Shown here piece by piece: positions 37,536 through 49,455 of a stretch of DNA of 64,000 nucleotides (positions within the stretch are counted from its first letter, which is position 1; each line of letters opens with the position of its first letter). The DNA is from Paragordius varius (taxonomy: Eukaryota; Nematomorpha). Below the pieces are notes generated by a model that was not told where the DNA came from, made no database searches, and was given only the letters and a program-made list of their open reading frames with translations. The DNA lies in contig OZ176056.1 in assembly GCA_964247055.1 (NCBI GenBank), forward strand, positions 7,254,001 to 7,318,000. The letters run 5' to 3'. The translations under genes and the position numbers were made by a program.

Positions 37536-38318
37536 TCATAGTTTACCTACTTTCTTAGATTTGCTCAGGAGCGGTAAGGATAGTAAAGTTAGGATAAAAA
37601 ATATCCCAATAGCAAAGTAAAAGGCATAGTGTAATAATTGAACAATATTTATACATGTGAAATTTTTGTGCAATCTATGGTATAAAATAAAAAAATAATT
37701 ATTAAAGATTCTAGTTATCATAATATGTTACCAAATTTTTTTAATTTGGATACGATTGAATAAAAATATTTTATATTTGTAACACATAATTAAAAACTCT
37801 TTTCCTTATTAACCATTTAGAGGCTCTAATAAAACTTTGCTACCTAAAATTTCCGGTATAACAAACGCATTCAAATTGTTCACAAATTTCATTGGGCCCA
37901 GGGCATTGAGCATCTACCATGCAATATTCATCACTGAATCTAGGGATATATATGGGAGGATATATGGTACCATTTAATATAATAATGCCATTGTTCATAT
38001 TTTGTGATTTCATTAAGGATTCCACACTAAGAGAGTCTAAGAAGGATAAAATATAAAAGTTTATTGAATACCAAAATTTTTAGCATCTTCTAAAGATGAT
38101 TTTATGGGAAAAACTTTCCCTTTATTTTGATCATTGTTACCATGAAGTCCTAAATATTCTAATCTTTCTATGTAAGCCATTTCACTCAGCGGTGAGTTTT
38201 CTATGTTGTTACGTATCAGATCATATTTTTGGGTGATTTTTCCTTCAACACTACGAAAAATACTATAACATTTGTTGTTTACAATAAAGGAGAGTAATAA
38301 TAATGAATTTATCATCAT
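37536..38318 (-). CDS. Small secreted/type I membrane protein with an EB-like cysteine motif
   Basis: A 192-residue protein from three exons: 38318-38072, 38036-37844, 37674-37536; introns of 35 and 169 nt. The first 19 residues look like a signal peptide (MMINSLLLLSFIVNNKCYS). A polar region with possible N-glycosylation sites (NGT, NFT) follows. Then come six cysteines spaced C-x5-C-x6-C-x4-C-x1-C-x12-C, like the EB module of invertebrate extracellular proteins. A hydrophobic segment (LLHYAFYFAIGIFFILTLL) and a basic tail SKSKKVGKL suggest a single-pass membrane protein. I do not recognise a specific orthologue. An 18-nt alternative to intron 2 (gtagcaaagttttattag) is possible but breaks the frame later. 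Confidence 0.6.
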
Positions 38319-38340
38319 TTGTTATAAGGATTATAGTTGA

Positions 38341-38619
38341 GTGATCATTTTTTATCGTAGCTTCTCATTTATACATGGTCATATTGATTGTGTTCTAGAA
38401 CTTATATTCATAAATATTTTTAGGTTTTTTCGGGTTCGCTTAATGTTATTTGTTGCGTTTAAACATTTTATTAATAGGCGATGTTTCTGGGACGTATTGG
38501 AAACGTTCATTGAATCATTTATTATTGATTGTCCTAAAAAATTAACGGTCCAAAGCAAGAATTCTATTTCATTTTTTAAATGTGTATCAATAAAAAAAAT
38601 TGTTAGTGATATTTATTAA
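38341..38619 (+). CDS. Unrecognised ORF, 92 codons
   Basis: It opens 22 bp from the EB-motif gene start, on the opposite strand. The reading is rich in Phe and Ile (FIHGHIDCVLELIFINIF) with a mid-segment RRCFWDVLETFIESF, and ends at a stop. An internal TTTTTAG at about 38420 could be a splice acceptor. There is no domain, homologue or partner exon I can name, so a chance ORF is at least as likely. Confidence 0.18.
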   Translation: MIIFYRSFSFIHGHIDCVLELIFINIFRFFRVRLMLFVAFKHFINRRCFWDVLETFIESFIIDCPKKLTVQSKNSISFFKCVSIKKIVSDIY

Positions 38620-38879
38620 CTACTACGTATATTTAATGCTTAAAAATTTTGTATTAAAATTTGAACTTAAAATATGGTTTTAAATTTAAATGTTTATAGC
38701 TCCCTTAATTTGTAAATTTGCTCTCTACCCAATCTATTCTAAAAAAGCGCTATTTATTATTGGCAGTGAAAAAACTAGATAATATTGGTTAATTTTTATA
38801 ACTTTTATTATTTTATCCTGGATGGAGTATGACTTTTACCAGTATTATTTTTATTATTGTATTAATAGTGTATTTAATT

Positions 38880-39830
38880 AATCTTTTGCTATTTACCGAG
38901 TAAGGTCTTTACCCGTTTTTTGGTAAAAAAACCCACTACTGAAGGGAAATAAATATAAATATTATTATCCATTGCCTTCCACACATTTAGCCCATCTCTC
39001 AAATAATAATATATTAATGTCAGGCCAAAAAAACTGATTTTGCAGATTAGGCTTTTCCAATGTCTTCGAAATTATTAGTGTGCTTCTTTGCGAGGGTGTA
39101 CTCCATTTTTGTCATATGTTGGCAGGTAAAAGAGTTTAGCGGATGCGAAAAATTTCCCATGATAACGATATTTTTAGCTGTACTTAACTAATTTTTCTGT
39201 GTGAGAGGGAGCATTGTCATAGATATTATAATTACTTTGCCATGTCTGGCCCATTCCGGCCAATTTTTAATTAACGTATGGTTCAATTTAATCATTTGTT
39301 GGCAAAGTTTTATCGGTCTTCAAAGTGCATTTCCAATACTCCTTCAGTTCCACCAGAGAAATCATGTTCTTCGAGCAGAATCGATTTGATCTTGGTGATG
39401 GACCGGCTTGGTAAAGTGAAAGCCAGTATTTTCCGCTTTGGATACACAAAATAAAACCGATTTTTTTCATCCCTAACAATTCGATGCAAAAATAATTTTC
39501 GTGCCGTTAATTTTCGATAAAGGTCATACAAATTTTAGGGACCCGTTTGCCGAGTTCTTTGCCATTGATTGCAGATGTTTACTGATTGTTTTGTGAAACC
39601 TGTAAAGTGCGATTCGTTTTTAAATTTGTGCATCATCCAATAACTCTTGCATTAGCGTCTTCTCAGTTGTGCGGTGTACTCAAGCGTTTACACTATTTCA
39701 CATGAAATCACAATTTTGATACATGTTTTTCATTGTTAATAGATGAATTATGATAAGTTTCTGCCCGCAAACTATAACTTTCAACACCTTTTTTTGATAA
39801 CAATGAGTGCCGAAAATATTCCTTAGGCAT
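38880..39830 (-). pseudogene. mariner-type DNA transposon fossil, second copy
   Basis: On the minus strand the translations FLHRIVRDEKNRFYFVYPKR, then KLNHTLIKNWPEWARHGKVI, follow the mariner transposase order (first catalytic Asp block, then the region before the second Asp). Several frames are needed and stops are frequent. The element is about 0.95 kb and the terminal repeats are unclear. It resembles the copy in GNL3 intron 11 in its left-hand sequence (TCTTTACC..GGTA, CCCATCTCTCA). Confidence 0.78.
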
Positions 39831-40983
39831 AAACATGATTACTAATGATAAGAATAAGATGCTGGTTTTTATTTAATCATATTGTGTTTGTATGTCGTTT
39901 AATATAAAAAAAAATGGGGTATGGTTCAAATCAATTGGCTGATACCAGATAAGTCCCTGTCTTTTAAAGTTTCTTGTGTATTATTTGGCAAATACATGTA
40001 AATTCCAACTATTTTAATATCTTTTATATTTATGATGTATGTAGGCGTTAGTATTAAATCATACCTAATAATATCCAAAATTTTATAATTCCCGATGACA
40101 CTTCTACACCACTTAGTTTTATATTTTTTTTCAAAGAAAAATTTTCCAATTACTTAGTTGCTTAAAAATTTGTAGCGCATTAGATGTAGTGAATTCCACA
40201 TTTTTTAAAAGGTAATAACCAAAACAATAAGCAGGCCATTATGGTGTTTGGCATCTGTTCTTATAAGCCATTTTACTTCAGACTGTTTTCGGATTTTACA
40301 TTTAATCATTTTTTTGAATAATTAATCATACGAAATCCACAACGAACCTCTCACTTTAAACGATAATATATTAGGTAAAATGATAGGCAAATGCGAGTTT
40401 ATGGTTCTTTTTTCAAATTCATTATCGTAGTAGGTTCATATAACATTGTCACATTATGTAGCATTGGAAAAAACGATGAAGTTGAAAAATAACAAATCCC
40501 CTTCCATAAATAATTGTCAATTACTTTGAAATAGAAATGAAACTACTATTCTAATGCGACTAATCAACATTTTTAAAAAAATCAAAAAATAGAGAATATA
40601 ACCGTTCAAGAAATATCAGCATGACAAACTCAAATATAATTTTTAAATCCCAATGATATTTATTTTATAAAATATTGAAAACATTTCTAAAACTACCACA
40701 CACATACATAAAATGAATGCATTTTAATTGGTAACGCATAATTCCTAATTAAAAATGCATGTATAAATCATATAATTTATAATTCACTGAGCAAACAACA
40801 CAATAAAAAAATTCAATAATTATGCATATTCGATTTTGATTGGGCTAACTAAAAAAGCTTTTTGGGATATATATGTAAACATTATTCTAACACAAAATAA
40901 TTATATTAAACTTAGCTTAAACTTTAAAAAAATTTAAAAATATATAATGATGTGTTATGCATAAATATTCCCAGAACATCCCC
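39831..40983. other. Intergenic AT-rich spacer downstream of MTCH
   Basis: No exon, element end or RNA gene could be supported on either strand. Confidence 0.35.
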
Positions 40984-43900
40984 TTAATCTAATTTGGTAT
41001 AATCGACTTGTTTAATGGTGGGTACAGTACGCCAAAAAAATTGGGAGCCTCGTTTAAGTTGGGCCTACGCAATTGATAAAATATATTAAAAATAAAAATT
41101 ATAAATTTGTTTGTATATATTTCCCATAATTTTTTTTATTAAAAATATAGTATGCACATTAATGTTATTAACCAATTGACAATACAATACAATACACAAG
41201 TGTATGGGTAAACAACTAAGGATTGAAAAAAATACTACAAATGGAAAAAATATATTTTATATCATACGTTACTGTATTAACTATTGGTCAACATTAATGT
41301 GCACACACTGTATAAGTGTTCAAACGAAAATGAAAATAAAAGGCGATCACATATAAAAATGACAAAAATAATTACTAAAGCACTAAGATGATTCCAACAA
41401 TCAAACCAAGTCTTGTAATGATACATATAGGGGGGATGGCCAGCTTTCAATCTAATAATTATATTAAAACGTCAAATCGTAAAAATTTTACATGGAAGCA
41501 TTTCCATCAAAAACAGTTATTTTTGTTCGGCGCTTAAATCAAATAAAAACATAATTTAATTGATTACAAAATCGTGTGAAATATATAATTAAGTAAAAAA
41601 GCAATTTATATTTTTCCCCTTATTTTGTAACCCAAAACAAAAGGTTTCATCACATTAAAGATTGAAATTATACAAACAAAACATAACATTTATAATAAAA
41701 ATTTAAAAAGACAATTTCATATTTTTTATAACCTTGATTTTTCTTACATAAACTATAAAATTACAAGTTTATGATTGAGTCCACACAATATCAAACTGGA
41801 TTCACAACCTAAAACAAGAGTTTATATGGTTGTCTTAAGTAAATTGTCATTTTTACATTCAGTTATAATTTCAATGATGATTACTGTATTGAAAAAATCA
41901 AATGTTAATTATGGTTGAAACGTTAATTTATAATTTTAGTTTTGCCTAAAAAATTTTTCTCATAGTAAAAGTAATTTACCCATGCGCGCCGGATACAGCC
42001 ATCATATTACCAACCAATAAGTATGGGTATGTAAAGAGATTCGCAAGAATCTATGATAAATAACAAAAAAAAATAATTAAAAATTTTCATTTTTTTAGAT
42101 TAGTAAACTCTTTAATTTATTATAACTATAATAATTATCTCAATGATTTATAAATATGCATATATTAAATTATTTGCATTTGCTCAAAAAAAACTGAATA
42201 AAAAAACGCTTAAATTATATTTTCAATAAAACTAAATATATTATATTTTATTATTATAAGATTGAGAGATGTATAAGGCATTATGTTTTTTATCATAAAT
42301 TAAAAAACTAGAAGCAATATATATATATATATATATATATAACATTTACACTTCAAATTCACAATAAATTATGTCTTTTAGATCAAAAATTACCTATATA
42401 TTTTTTATAAGTTTAAAAAGTAAATTTTGTTCCAAATAAATACTAAAAAAAATAATAATCGATAAAAACATTTAATATATTAATGATGAGTTATATTAGC
42501 CCCAAACAAATAATTTATTTTCAGGGTGAATTTACATTGTTCAAGGGTGAATTTGAATTGTAAATGGTATAAAAATTAATTTTAATTCATATACTTATAT
42601 GTTTCCAAATTACCAAATAAGCAAAAAACTTATTAATAAAAATTATATGATTGAGAAATTGATACCCCAGTCAACGTAAGTGTATGGTTTTGCAATTCCT
42701 ATGTTATGCATAAAAAATAAAAATTAGTATGAAAGAAGGAACTAATTATTAGCTTGCTTAGAAAAAGTCATATAATAGGGAAAATATTTACCCCCTATTT
42801 TTTGTTTTTACTATTTGTGCAAGCAAAAGAAATTACCCATAAAGGGTAAATAAACGAATTTTTCAATAATATATTACACTACATTTTTAGTGTTGTTAAT
42901 AAAATTAAAATAATTTTTTTTTTTGAAAAAAATAAAATAAAAATAGGAATAATTAATTTATCTTACATTATTCTCCAACACATATTTGTTAGCAAAATAG
43001 GCCAAAGTATATGATATCCAAAACGTAAATAATTCACCCAGGGCTCTCGGCAATAAACCGCTGTTAAAATAATCAAGGGACATTTAAAAAAAGTTATGTA
43101 ATAATTAAATGACAAATGTTTTTTATATTAAAACTTTTTGTAATAGGACTTATCGTTTTGAGTTTCACATTATGGGATGAAAACATCAGTAAAATCCTAT
43201 ATACTAACGAATGTAATCATTTTATTATATAATAAATTAAAAAAAAAACTTTAAAATCTTGATTAAAATTGCTAAGTTTCTTGTAAACTTCATTCCATTT
43301 TACTGTAAGTTGATAATATTTTATCATAACTTTTAATTTAAAATAATGCGTAAATAAAACCTAAAAAATCCGGATATTCCTTCATTCGTATATATTTGAC
43401 CAATTGAAGCCACTATACCTCTTGAAAAACGGAAAAAAAAAGAAAAATACATATAATGTTAATATTTAATTGGATTATATGTAACTTATAAAAATTTACG
43501 GATATAACCCTTTGTAAAAACACTAAGTTATTTCTTAAAATATATACTAACATGAATTGCTTTTGAATTTTGGATTTGTCTGTAATAATTTTTTTAAAAT
43601 TTAAATATATCCGCTTTAACACTTCGATTCGAATTGGGGTATCTAAGGAGCCAAGATTAGGTTTAAATTGCTATTTTGAAAATACTCCTGAAAAAAACGG
43701 TTTTATTTAAATTTATGCTTCTATCCTAATAAAAATTATATAAATACGCCTGAATATCTACAAACTTTTTAAAAAAAGTTCCGTATCAAACAACTTCAAC
43801 GCCATCTTTATTTTACCACTTTTTTTGCAAAATATCATGTTTATTTGATTCTAAAGCTAAAATTAAAGCGAATTCACATCCAATATTGATATAAGCATAT

Positions 43901-46692
43901 ATATTGGTTAATTTTGCAATAATTTTATATTTAGCTAATGCACGCATGTCATGCTGACTAAATTTTTACCTTGAGGTATTTTTATAAAATTAATTAATAT
44001 CACGTTTTTTAAATTAATCTTTTTTGTATTTCGAAGCATTCAAAGTTATATAAGTGCAAACTTTTGCAATGGTTTAAATATATTCCATATTTTTATAAAT
44101 AGTACAAGCGGCGGCCTAGGGTCCTCAAAGAACCCAATTTGAATCGGATGACTGATATGAATGTGTTGTATCTCCGCTTTAAACAACTAGTGTAAAGAGT
44201 TTAAAAAAATAAAAATATTTTAATACCGTAGTGAAAATTTATAGACTTACGAGTAATTGTTATCCTGACCAATGTAATCTGCTATCATGCGGACACATAT
44301 AACTATATTTATAGTAATATGGGATAAATTTCAATTCAATACATATTTTCATTAACTAATTATCTTATTATATCTTTTAGAGTTTAGATTAGATATCTTT
44401 AATTTAATTAAGCATTTTCGAGCGAAACCTTATTAAAAATTGTAATTACTGATAAAGGTCCTAATGACACACTAAAGGTAAAATTATTTTGGTTTAAATT
44501 ATGATATATGAGTGTTTAGAGTAGGGTCGTTAATAATAAAAATTGGTTGAAAAATGTGATTATAATGAAATAGTTTTGATTAATAAAATGTAATACAAAA
44601 ATAATTAGAAAAGCCATATTTACAAACGTACGCAATTAACTTAATTATTTTTAATTATTCACACTGGATAATTTTTCAACATTTTTATTAAAATTTATTT
44701 AATACTGCAAAATTTACTATATTTAATTGAAAATGGATTACATGATCTATAATAAATTTTTAATAAGAGTTATTTGTTTAAAAATAATTTTCGTTGCTCG
44801 CATGTATATATATACATTTGAAATAAATTATTACAACAATATTATAGTCCCAAAAAATTGAATAATTATAAATAGGTTAACTTTGAAAAAAATAATAATT
44901 TAAATAATATTTTGAAAAAAATACCGTGTAATGGCTGACTTGCTATGATTGCAGCAAAATGACACAACGACTCCCTAGCCATCTATAGATCACAATTTAA
45001 TAAATATGATTTAAAATTAAAAGTATAATTATGGAAAACTTTTAGCAATGCAAATATTAACTAATCAAAACTCAGGGGTGTCCAACACATGGCTTCGCAA
45101 GTCGTCGCATTGAAAATATATGACAAACGAGCATCCATAAATATTTCATCATGTTTTAATCATGAAAGTGAATATAAAGTATGATATTAATTGTTTTAAT
45201 TTTTGTTCATTCTGCCTACATATGAATTTAAAAGTACCAATAAATCAAGCTTAACCTTAATTTAGTACATTATATTTCTAATGTCAAAAAGATAGATAAT
45301 TTCTTAGATTACCATAAAATATGTCAAATTTTAACATAAAAAGTAAGTACTACCTCAACATAAAAAGCAGTCCATAGTTTTTGGTCATCGGCTATTAATT
45401 CGCCACCCCCATCTGTATTATATAACAGGGGCGCAGAAGCCGAATAAATAAGCTCTTCGGGGTCGGGTCGTCGTTTACCCCTAAGTGCTATGATGTCTTT
45501 CAGTGTTGGTCCGGGATACGTTTCTCGAAGTTTCTAGGAACAAAAGTAAAAAGAGAGAGAACAAATTAATATATGCAACAAAGCAAAATAATATAACCTG
45601 TATAGTATCAAAAATATGGGTGTAATTAAGAAACGCCATAACAATTGAAATAATCCTCGGCTCAAACTTTTTCGCCGTCTTTGTATGTTATGTTTATTTT
45701 AAATCGTGTGAATACAACATGCAAATAAATGTATATTATGGTTGAATATTTTCTAAATTGCAATATAAGAACAAATTTTTGATCAGCTGTTCGTTTAAAT
45801 CGTGTTTTGAAGCTATTAATTAATTAATTAAATTTTAACGGAACCAGTTTTCAAAACAGTAGTTTGTTTGCTACTGTGGTAGAAACTACCCCAAAATGTT
45901 ATCGCGCACAAAAAATGAAACTTAAGGAAGTGTTAATATAATATTAAATTTTTATGGTTCAAAAAATTAGTATCATTAAAGTGTAAAAAATATTTTAGCA
46001 ATGTATTTTCAATAAAACCGATTTTAAAATCAGCTTTTTATATTTCTTTGGAACCATACATATTATAAAAATGTAAAAGTTTGAAAATATTCCGAATTTT
46101 TGTTATTCAGTAAATTAAAAGCGTTATCATTTTAGTATAAATAAATTTTTGCAGGATATCAATTTTAAAAAAGGACAATATGAAATGCTAAAAAGTGATG
46201 TAATAAAATGGTTTATAAACAAACTTTAGATAATTGGCAAGATACGGCAGCCGAAATAAGGTTTTCACAAATTTTAGCAGTAAGTCCACGATATAAACAT
46301 ACAAGACCATTGGCTCTTTTGATATGTCCCACTAAAAAAAGAAAAATTAAGTATATAAAATAAAATGATTAAAATTTTTAATATAAAAATATCGTGTACT
46401 GTATGAAAAAACGTTGGGATAACAACCAACAGGCCGGCCAAACAAATCTTTAGTAAGTGATGGACTCAAAGGCTCATAACCAAGCTAAAATTTTAAAAAA
46501 ATGGTTTATAAATTTATAATAATCACTGATGAAATAACCTAACTAATATTGTAATTAAAGATGTTTGGATGAAAATTATAAAAAAAACACCTGCATCAAT
46601 ACTCTAGCATTTGTAAGGGGATAGGTTAGAACAGTTAAACCTAATGATTGGTAAAAATGATGTATATCAGGGGGATAATTCATTACAATCAT
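40984..46692 (-). CDS. MTCH2: Mitochondrial carrier homologue (MTCH1/2, SLC25A49/50 type)
   Basis: A 332-residue protein from 12 exons: 46692-46591, 46484-46400, 46331-46225, 45533-45354, 44982-44925, 44302-44251, 43420-43361, 43060-42967, 42698-42666, 42050-41980, 41451-41376, 41064-40984. MTCH proteins are divergent SLC25 carriers of the mitochondrial outer membrane, known as tail-anchor insertases and as BID/tBID partners. Motifs follow the human order: GLTVLTYPLTNARVLMQ, LGYEPLSPSLTKDLFGRPV, FSYMGHIKRANGL, YRGLTAKICENL, SQPLHVICVRMIADYIGQD, GFFSGLLPRALGEL, NELQNHTLTLTG, LFTYPYLLVGNMMAV, WFDCWNHL, RGSQFFWRTVP. The loop of exon 4 (residues about 99-158) is longer than in human MTCH2 and rich in Pro and Asp. 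Introns are 68-830 nt, none ultra-short. Confidence 0.95.
42343..42565. repeat. Foldback element F5 (MTCH intron 9)
   Basis: Ends CATTTACACTTCAAATTCAC and GTGAATTTGAATTGTAAATG are inverted. They enclose about 0.2 kb, next to a (TA)n tract at 42317-42342. Non-coding member of family F. Confidence 0.7.
43620..44178 (+). mobile_element. TTAA-flanked MITE T4 (MTCH intron 6)
   Basis: Left end CACTTCGATTCGAATTGGGG after TTAA, right end ...GTATCTCCGCT before TTAA. A 10-base identity TCCGCTTTAA occurs at 43610-43619 and 44173-44182. It may be chance, because the right copy overlaps the expected element end. Confidence 0.68.
45655..45915 (+). repeat. Repeat family C, copy 2 (MTCH intron 3)
   Basis: Same motif order as 24935-25265: CAAATAAATGTATATTATGG then ATCAGCTGTT then a GGTAG..CTACCCC palindrome. 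Limits uncertain. Confidence 0.5.
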
Positions 46693-46999
46693 CTTGTGGT
46701 AACGTTAAATTAAAGTATATAAATGATTTTATGTATGTATGATCACTTTATTGTGAAATAAAAAAAGAACTATTTCAGTACTTGCGCAAATGCAAAAAGG
46801 CAATTGTGCGCCTAATGCTAAAGCTTTATAGAAATAGCCAATAAAAAAATTAATAAACAATATATTACTGGCTATTGTTATCACTTTATGACCTTTTCCA
46901 TTTTTTGTCCGGGATAACCTATTAGGGTAGTTTTATATCCATTTGCAAATTAATTGTTCCAGATTGTGACTTTAGGAGTCTAAAATTAGACAGCTTTAA
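46693..46999. other. 5' flank of MTCH
   Basis: About 300 bp holding the presumed MTCH promoter. Near 46915-46990 there is a reversed likeness to repeat family C (GGGTAGTTTTATA, GTGACTTTAGGAGTCTA). Confidence 0.4.
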
Positions 47000-47543
47000 C
47001 ACTTGGATACAATCACATCCATTTCAGTCCTTCAATTCAAATTGGGGTAGTTGGATACCCAAGGCCTGTTTAAAATTAATTAATTTAAAAAATATGGAAT
47101 GGATTGAAACCATGGCAAAAATTTGCACTTTTATAATATTGAATTAAAATATATAGAAAATTTCATTCAAAAATAATTGATATTACTTTTTAGGTAAAAC
47201 CTCAAGGTAAAAATTTAGTCAACATGACATGTGTGCTAAAGCTATATTTAAAAATAAAAACCACTTTTTGTGTTTCTATCAATGTTAGATGTAATTTAAA
47301 TAAAAAATTAGCTTCATAGTTTTAAAATAAAAAAAACACGATATTTTGCAAAAATGCTGTAAAATAAAAATAGCGTCATATTAGTATATGGAACTTTTTT
47401 TTCAAAACCAAATTATATTTAGATATTTCGGCTTATTTATATAATTTTTATTAAATTAGATGCATTAATATAAATTGGGACCGTTTCTTTCAGTAGTTTT
47501 TTTAAAATTTCAATTTAAATTTAGTACAATTTGAATCGAAGTG
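47000..47543 (-). mobile_element. TTAA-type MITE T5
   Basis: Left tip CACTTGGATAC after TTAA, right tip AATCGAAGTG before TTTAA. Reverse copy of the T1 family, head to head with T6 only 41 bp away. Confidence 0.72.
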
Positions 47544-47584
47544 TTTAAACACGATTGTAAACGGACAATTTTAAAATCAATTAA

Positions 47585-48156
47585 TACTTCGATCTAAATT
47601 AAGGTATCTAAATACCCCAGACTATATTTAAATTTATATTTTTAATAAATACTGAATGGTCTCAATTTAAATTTTTGCTTCTATTCTAATCAAAATTATA
47701 TAAATAAGCCGAAATACCTAAATAAAATTTGGTTTTGAAAAGAAAGTTCCATATCAAACTACTTCGACGCCATTTTTAGTTTACAGTATTTTTGCAAAAT
47801 ATCGTGTTTATTTGATTTTAAAGCTAAAATGAAAGCTAATTTTTTATTTAATCACATCTTACATTGATAGAAAAAGAAAAAATGGTTTATTTTGTATTAT
47901 TTATTAATTTTACCATTTCACACATGTCACGTTGACGAAATTTTTACCTTTCGGTTTTAGCTTAAAATATAATATCAAGTATTTTTGAATATTTTTTTAT
48001 ATATTTCGGTCTATTAATGTTATAAATGTGCAAATTTTTGCCAAGGTTTCGATTCCTTCCATATTTTTTTAAATTATTTAATTTTAAACAGGCCTGGGGT
48101 ATTCAACTACCCCAATTTGAATCGAAGGACTAAAATGAATGTATTGTATCCAAGTG
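47585..48156 (+). mobile_element. TTAA-type MITE T6
   Basis: Flanked by TTAA on both sides (47581-47584, 48157-48160), with tips TACTTCGATC and GTATCCAAGTG. It is the best-preserved pair of target sites in the family. Length is 572 bp with no coding. Confidence 0.78.
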
Positions 48157-48929
48157 TTAATATTAAATTTTATGTTGCAAACGTAAATGCTTAGAGATTA
48201 TTATTTACATTATTTAACCATAATATACATGCTTATTGCACTGCGTCCGGATTTGGGGGTTATAAATCAAATTTGATGAAATATATATACTAGGAGAGTA
48301 AATGTATCAACATTTTAAGCTTTTGGTTTTGATCCTTACGCATATTAGAAAGAGTTCTATAGTTTTAGGCATATGATCGCTATAAAATAGCAAATTTTCA
48401 GCACATTTATTAGATAAAAATCTTTTTGGTATAACCTAAATGCTTCATTCTAAAAAACTAAATAAACTACTATAAAAAGCAAAACAATATTTTTAAAATT
48501 GTGGACTATAAATATCCCAAATTTTTATCGCTCTTCTAAAATGTGTTTCTTTAAGAACCCAAAAATATACCGGTGCCCAATAAAAATTTTAAATATAAGC
48601 TTAATTCATTAACTAAAAATAATTTTAAAAATATACATACTTTTTTAAAAATTTAATTTTTAAAATTTTGTTGGATTACTTCATACAATTTTTAGATGGG
48701 AAACGGTATGAAAATTTTCAAAATATTATATTAACACTTTTTGTATATACAATGATTCGAAACATTTCTATCTCTTCAGAATTTTAATTTGGGGTTTCGC
48801 TTGCTATCAATAATTTTTCATGAATTTTCGTAAAAAACACAATTTATACCTAAATTTGAAGACGAATGAATATATTAATAATTGGTGCAGCAAAAAATAT
48901 ATTTCGAATTCAGCTAGACAAACCTACAC
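48157..48929. other. AT-rich spacer
   Basis: Nothing recognisable on either strand. Confidence 0.35.
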
Positions 48930-49455
48930 CATACACTCCATATATCTTATTACAGAAAATGGTTTTGGTAACGAATGGGTGTAAAATACAATAATACGAT
49001 TTTGAGGACCGTTATTTAAAATTAAATTAACCAAATCTTATATTAATTTCCTGCAAAATATGTTTCAAATTTATCGGCAAGAAACACACGGCTATACATT
49101 CCATCATTACTGAAAATTGGTGGTTTGGGGAATGAGTGGATCTAAAACACATAAGCGATTATCTATGAAGTTCTTATCAAATTTAAGTTAGCCAAATCTG
49201 ATAAACTCTCCAGTAAAATCTGTTTAATAACTCTCAGATAAAAAAAACTACATCATACACTCCATCTATTTTATTACTGGAAATTGGTGGTTTTAATGAT
49301 GAGTAGAAACAGCAATATGTTTCAAAAACCAAAATTAGCCAAATCAAATATATCTTCCAAAATTTCGTAACTCTCACACAAAACAACAAATCCATACACT
49401 TAAATGTTTGCGGTTTTGGTGATGAGTGGATCAAAAACAATTATACGAGACGGTT
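48930..49455. repeat. Decayed tandem repeat, about 160-bp unit
   Basis: Units start at about 48930, 49095, 49256 and 49395, each opening with TACA(C/T)TCCAT-like sequence, then GGTGGTTTTGGTGATGAGTG-like sequence, then AGCCAAATC. Spacing is 165, 161 and 139 bp; the fourth unit is partial. Units are clearly diverged. The minus-strand 68-codon reading at 49234-49440 is a by-product. Confidence 0.7.

Noticed and set aside
9413-42565. Family F elements as introners that created the introns
   Set aside because: Splice sites lie tens to hundreds of bases outside the element ends, and several of the introns hold other elements too.
44173-44182. 10-bp TCCGCTTTAA duplication as the true target site of MITE T4
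   Set aside because: Other copies show only TTAA, and the extra bases overlap the expected terminal repeat, so chance or mutation is simpler.
49234-49440. Minus-strand 68-codon protein
   Set aside because: It lies inside the decayed tandem repeat and has the low-complexity composition of chance ORFs in AT-rich DNA.
48930-49455. CRISPR-like array
   Set aside because: Units are about 160 bp and diverged along their whole length, with no short constant repeat and variable spacer.
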